A stretch of DNA of 64,000 nt from Marinobacter sp. AC-23. GTDB taxonomy: Bacteria > Pseudomonadota > Gammaproteobacteria > Pseudomonadales > Oleiphilaceae. A program made the position numbers and the translations under genes. The number at the start of each line of letters is the position of its first letter. Positions within the stretch are counted from its first letter, which is position 1. The notes under the pieces are model-generated. The model did no database searches. It was not told where the DNA came from and saw nothing but the letters and a program-made list of their open reading frames with translations. Shown in pieces: positions 62,708 through 64,000 of this stretch. The stretch lies in assembly GCF_001858325.1 (NCBI RefSeq), contig NZ_MBPP01000034.1, positions 1 to 64,000 on the forward strand, in the 5' to 3' direction.

Positions 62708-63718
62708 TTATGTATCCTTTGGTGCTGCGCCTTCTCTCTCGGTAACCGTGTATGGCAGCGGCCGCTGCTCCAACACTGCATCTGGCTGGCCGTCTGCCAA
62801 CAGCTTGCCGCTGACAGCGTTGTGCCGGATAACCGCAAGCAATTCGCAAGAACCGTCATTGAAACCCACTGCGTTTACGACTTCGCCCACGGAACGCTCA
62901 CCCGCCATGATGGAGGTTCCAGGTGCGGGTATGGAGTTAGCCTCTGCAACGTGAAAGCGGAACAGGCTCTTTTTGAGCTGCCCAAGAAAGTGCATGCGGG
63001 CGATCACTTCCTGGCCGGTGTAGCAGCCTTTCTTGAAATGCACGCCGCCCAGATGTTGCAAGTTAAGCATTTGCGGTACATAGGATTCGCTGGTCGTCGT
63101 GGTCAGCATGGGAACACCCGCCGCAATTTCGGAGGCCTGCCAGTCTGCAAGCGTCTTCTCTGGGATGTTGTCCAGTTCCAGATCGATTGCGCTGGTTTGC
63201 CACAGCTCAAAGCGGGGCAGCCCCTCGCCTGTATTTTCTGTTCGGATCAGGAACCCTGATTCCAGCGCCAGCGTATCTCCCGGGGATGTCAGGTTGTTGA
63301 AGCCTTCTCCAGAAAGGCTCGACGCAGCCTCATTGCCCAGCAGCCCAATGATTTGACCGTCGGTCTGTGTCTCCATGGAGGTGCCACGAAAGAGCATCAT
63401 GTATTTGCGCAGGTGAGCTGTGATCGACTCTGCCAGTTCAGTGGGCAGGTCCAGCAGTATGTCCTCTCCATCCCGGACCAAACGAGTCAGGCAGTAAGCC
63501 CGGCCTTTGGGCGTAGCACCCGTGGCGCGGGGTGATGTGCCGATTTTTACGTCATCAAGATTTTGGCTTAACTGGCCCTGCAGGAATTTGTCCGTACCTG
63601 AGCCAGAAATGCGAACCAAAACGCGGTTGGTCAGCAGAACGCGGCCAGAAACCGGGGAGGGGAGCTCGGCTGATGCGTAAACAGGCGGGGCTGAAGCAGC
63701 TGTATCTGTACCAGTCAT
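62708..63718 (-). CDS. ygfZ: Folate-binding protein YgfZ
   Basis: Encodes 336 aa. The family motif KKGCYTGQEVIARMHFLGQ, containing the conserved Cys, and the N-terminal VRISGSGTDKFLQGQLSQN region of the GcvT-like fold are clear. It assists [4Fe-4S] clusters of proteins such as MiaB, using tetrahydrofolate. The length is normal. It follows the ygfX-like gene, with its start 34 bases after that stop, in the usual sdhE-ygfX-ygfZ neighbourhood. Confidence 0.94.
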   Translation of the reverse strand: MTGTDTAASAPPVYASAELPSPVSGRVLLTNRVLVRISGSGTDKFLQGQLSQNLDDVKIGTSPRATGATPKGRAYCLTRLVRDGEDILLDLPTELAESITAHLRKYMMLFRGTSMETQTDGQIIGLLGNEAASSLSGEGFNNLTSPGDTLALESGFLIRTENTGEGLPRFELWQTSAIDLELDNIPEKTLADWQASEIAAGVPMLTTTTSESYVPQMLNLQHLGGVHFKKGCYTGQEVIARMHFLGQLKKSLFRFHVAEANSIPAPGTSIMAGERSVGEVVNAVGFNDGSCELLAVIRHNAVSGKLLADGQPDAVLEQRPLPYTVTEREGAAPKDT

Positions 63719-63751
63719 GGGGAACTCCGGGCAAAAATACTATTCAAAGGA

Positions 63752-64000
63752 TTACTGAGTGCGACCCAACCGGAGCCACATTCTCAGACGACGAAACTGA
63801 TCTTCCGGAACATTACCGGCAATTCGTGTGCCGGAGAGTAACACAACCGGGTATGAAGCAGATCTGGTGGCTATCGGGCGCAGTTTCAAGAGTACAACTT
63901 TGGAACTGATACGGCTCGACGGGCAGGCGGTAACAGCGAGAGTTTGTCCGCTACCAAGGCGTGCATAGAGGGTGTTCTGATCCTGGCATAGCCCCAGAAC
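63752..64000 (-). CDS. YgfX-like membrane protein, C-terminal part (cut by window edge)
   Basis: The last 82 residues and a TAA stop (63754-63752) are visible, and the gene runs off the right edge. The end PEDQFRRLRMWLRLGRTQ is the mark of the YgfX (CptA) family, where this helix closes the protein, and VVLLSGTRIAGNV fits the strands before it. The full protein would have about 140 residues with two N-terminal membrane helices. Its position upstream of ygfZ supports the call. sdhE would be expected next, outside the window. Confidence 0.6.
   Translation of the reverse strand, partial: VLGLCQDQNTLYARLGSGQTLAVTACPSSRISSKVVLLKLRPIATRSASYPVVLLSGTRIAGNVPEDQFRRLRMWLRLGRTQ

Noticed and set aside
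63532..63909. Plus-strand frame of 125 aa near the right end
   Set aside because: It is antisense to ygfZ and the ygfX-like gene, and its protein has no family features.
1..64000. tRNA, rRNA, CRISPR array or replication origin
   Set aside because: I scanned for CCA-ended cloverleafs, spaced direct repeats of 25-35 bases and clusters of DnaA boxes and found none that I could support. A dedicated search (tRNAscan-SE, CRISPR finder) would decide.

Overview
The window looks like a chromosomal segment of a marine gammaproteobacterium close to Marinobacter. The evidence is the core gene order ffh-rpsP-rimM-trmD-rplS ... xerD-dsbC-hom-thrC-recJ-prfB-lysS, which is shared with Pseudomonas-type genomes, together with choline uptake and glycine-betaine synthesis, a TAXI-type TRAP transporter, minCDE with hopJ and DUF1244 genes, and many proteins of marine-gammaproteobacterial character. 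The genus is inferred from gene content; no rRNA gene is present.

Bases 1-4,860 are accessory DNA. They form an array of integron gene cassettes read on the minus strand, with attC-like sites at 523-627, (1304-1309)+(2686-2756), 3674-3743 and 4396-4482 and no integrase in the window. The cassettes carry a membrane/coiled-coil protein of unknown function, a two-gene unit with a secreted product, a HigB/HigA-type toxin-antitoxin pair and another unknown protein. An IS1182-type element enters from the left edge. A complete IS1111-type (IS110 family) element at 1310-2685 sits inside one attC site. Its non-coding 3' end contains two 11-nt segments identical to the DNA flanking its own insertion, as expected of a bridge/seek RNA that guides integration. 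This is the most interesting part of the window.

Bases 5,170-11,880 form a transport module: a TAXI solute-binding protein and a 4TM/12TM fused TRAP permease, followed by a DctB-like sensor kinase and a DctD-like sigma-54 activator. A near-consensus -24/-12 promoter and a three-copy upstream motif precede the binding-protein gene. A convergent alkaline phosphatase follows. Bases 13,580-20,550 (minus strand) are betI-betB-betA-choX-choW-choV, which take up choline and oxidise it to glycine betaine, with BetI operator-like palindromes upstream.

Bases 20,700-31,400 hold PIN/PhoH-like, CBS and START proteins, DUF2804, DUF1244-hopJ-minC-minD-minE, dinB with a LexA box, a PAP2 phosphatase, a glycosyltransferase and an aldo-keto reductase. 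Bases 31,590-47,900 carry a large CoA-transferase-like enzyme, a SlyD-like isomerase, an OmpR-type two-component pair, glpK, an iron-type ABC ATPase, argF, grxD, a TonB-like protein, a DUF1631 protein, Yip1, CorC/HlyC and CcsA-like proteins. From 48,000 to the end is the core translation and amino-acid block, then ung, an HDOD protein, ygfZ and part of a ygfX-like gene.

Eight genes (IS1111 transposase, TRAP permease, choV, PIN-PhoH, iron-type ABC ATPase, corC, xerD twice, recJ) are each split by one-base changes in short G/C runs, and each is restored to normal family length by one-base corrections. This points to a systematic sequencing or assembly error rather than gene decay. The prfB frameshift is different: it is the conserved programmed site.
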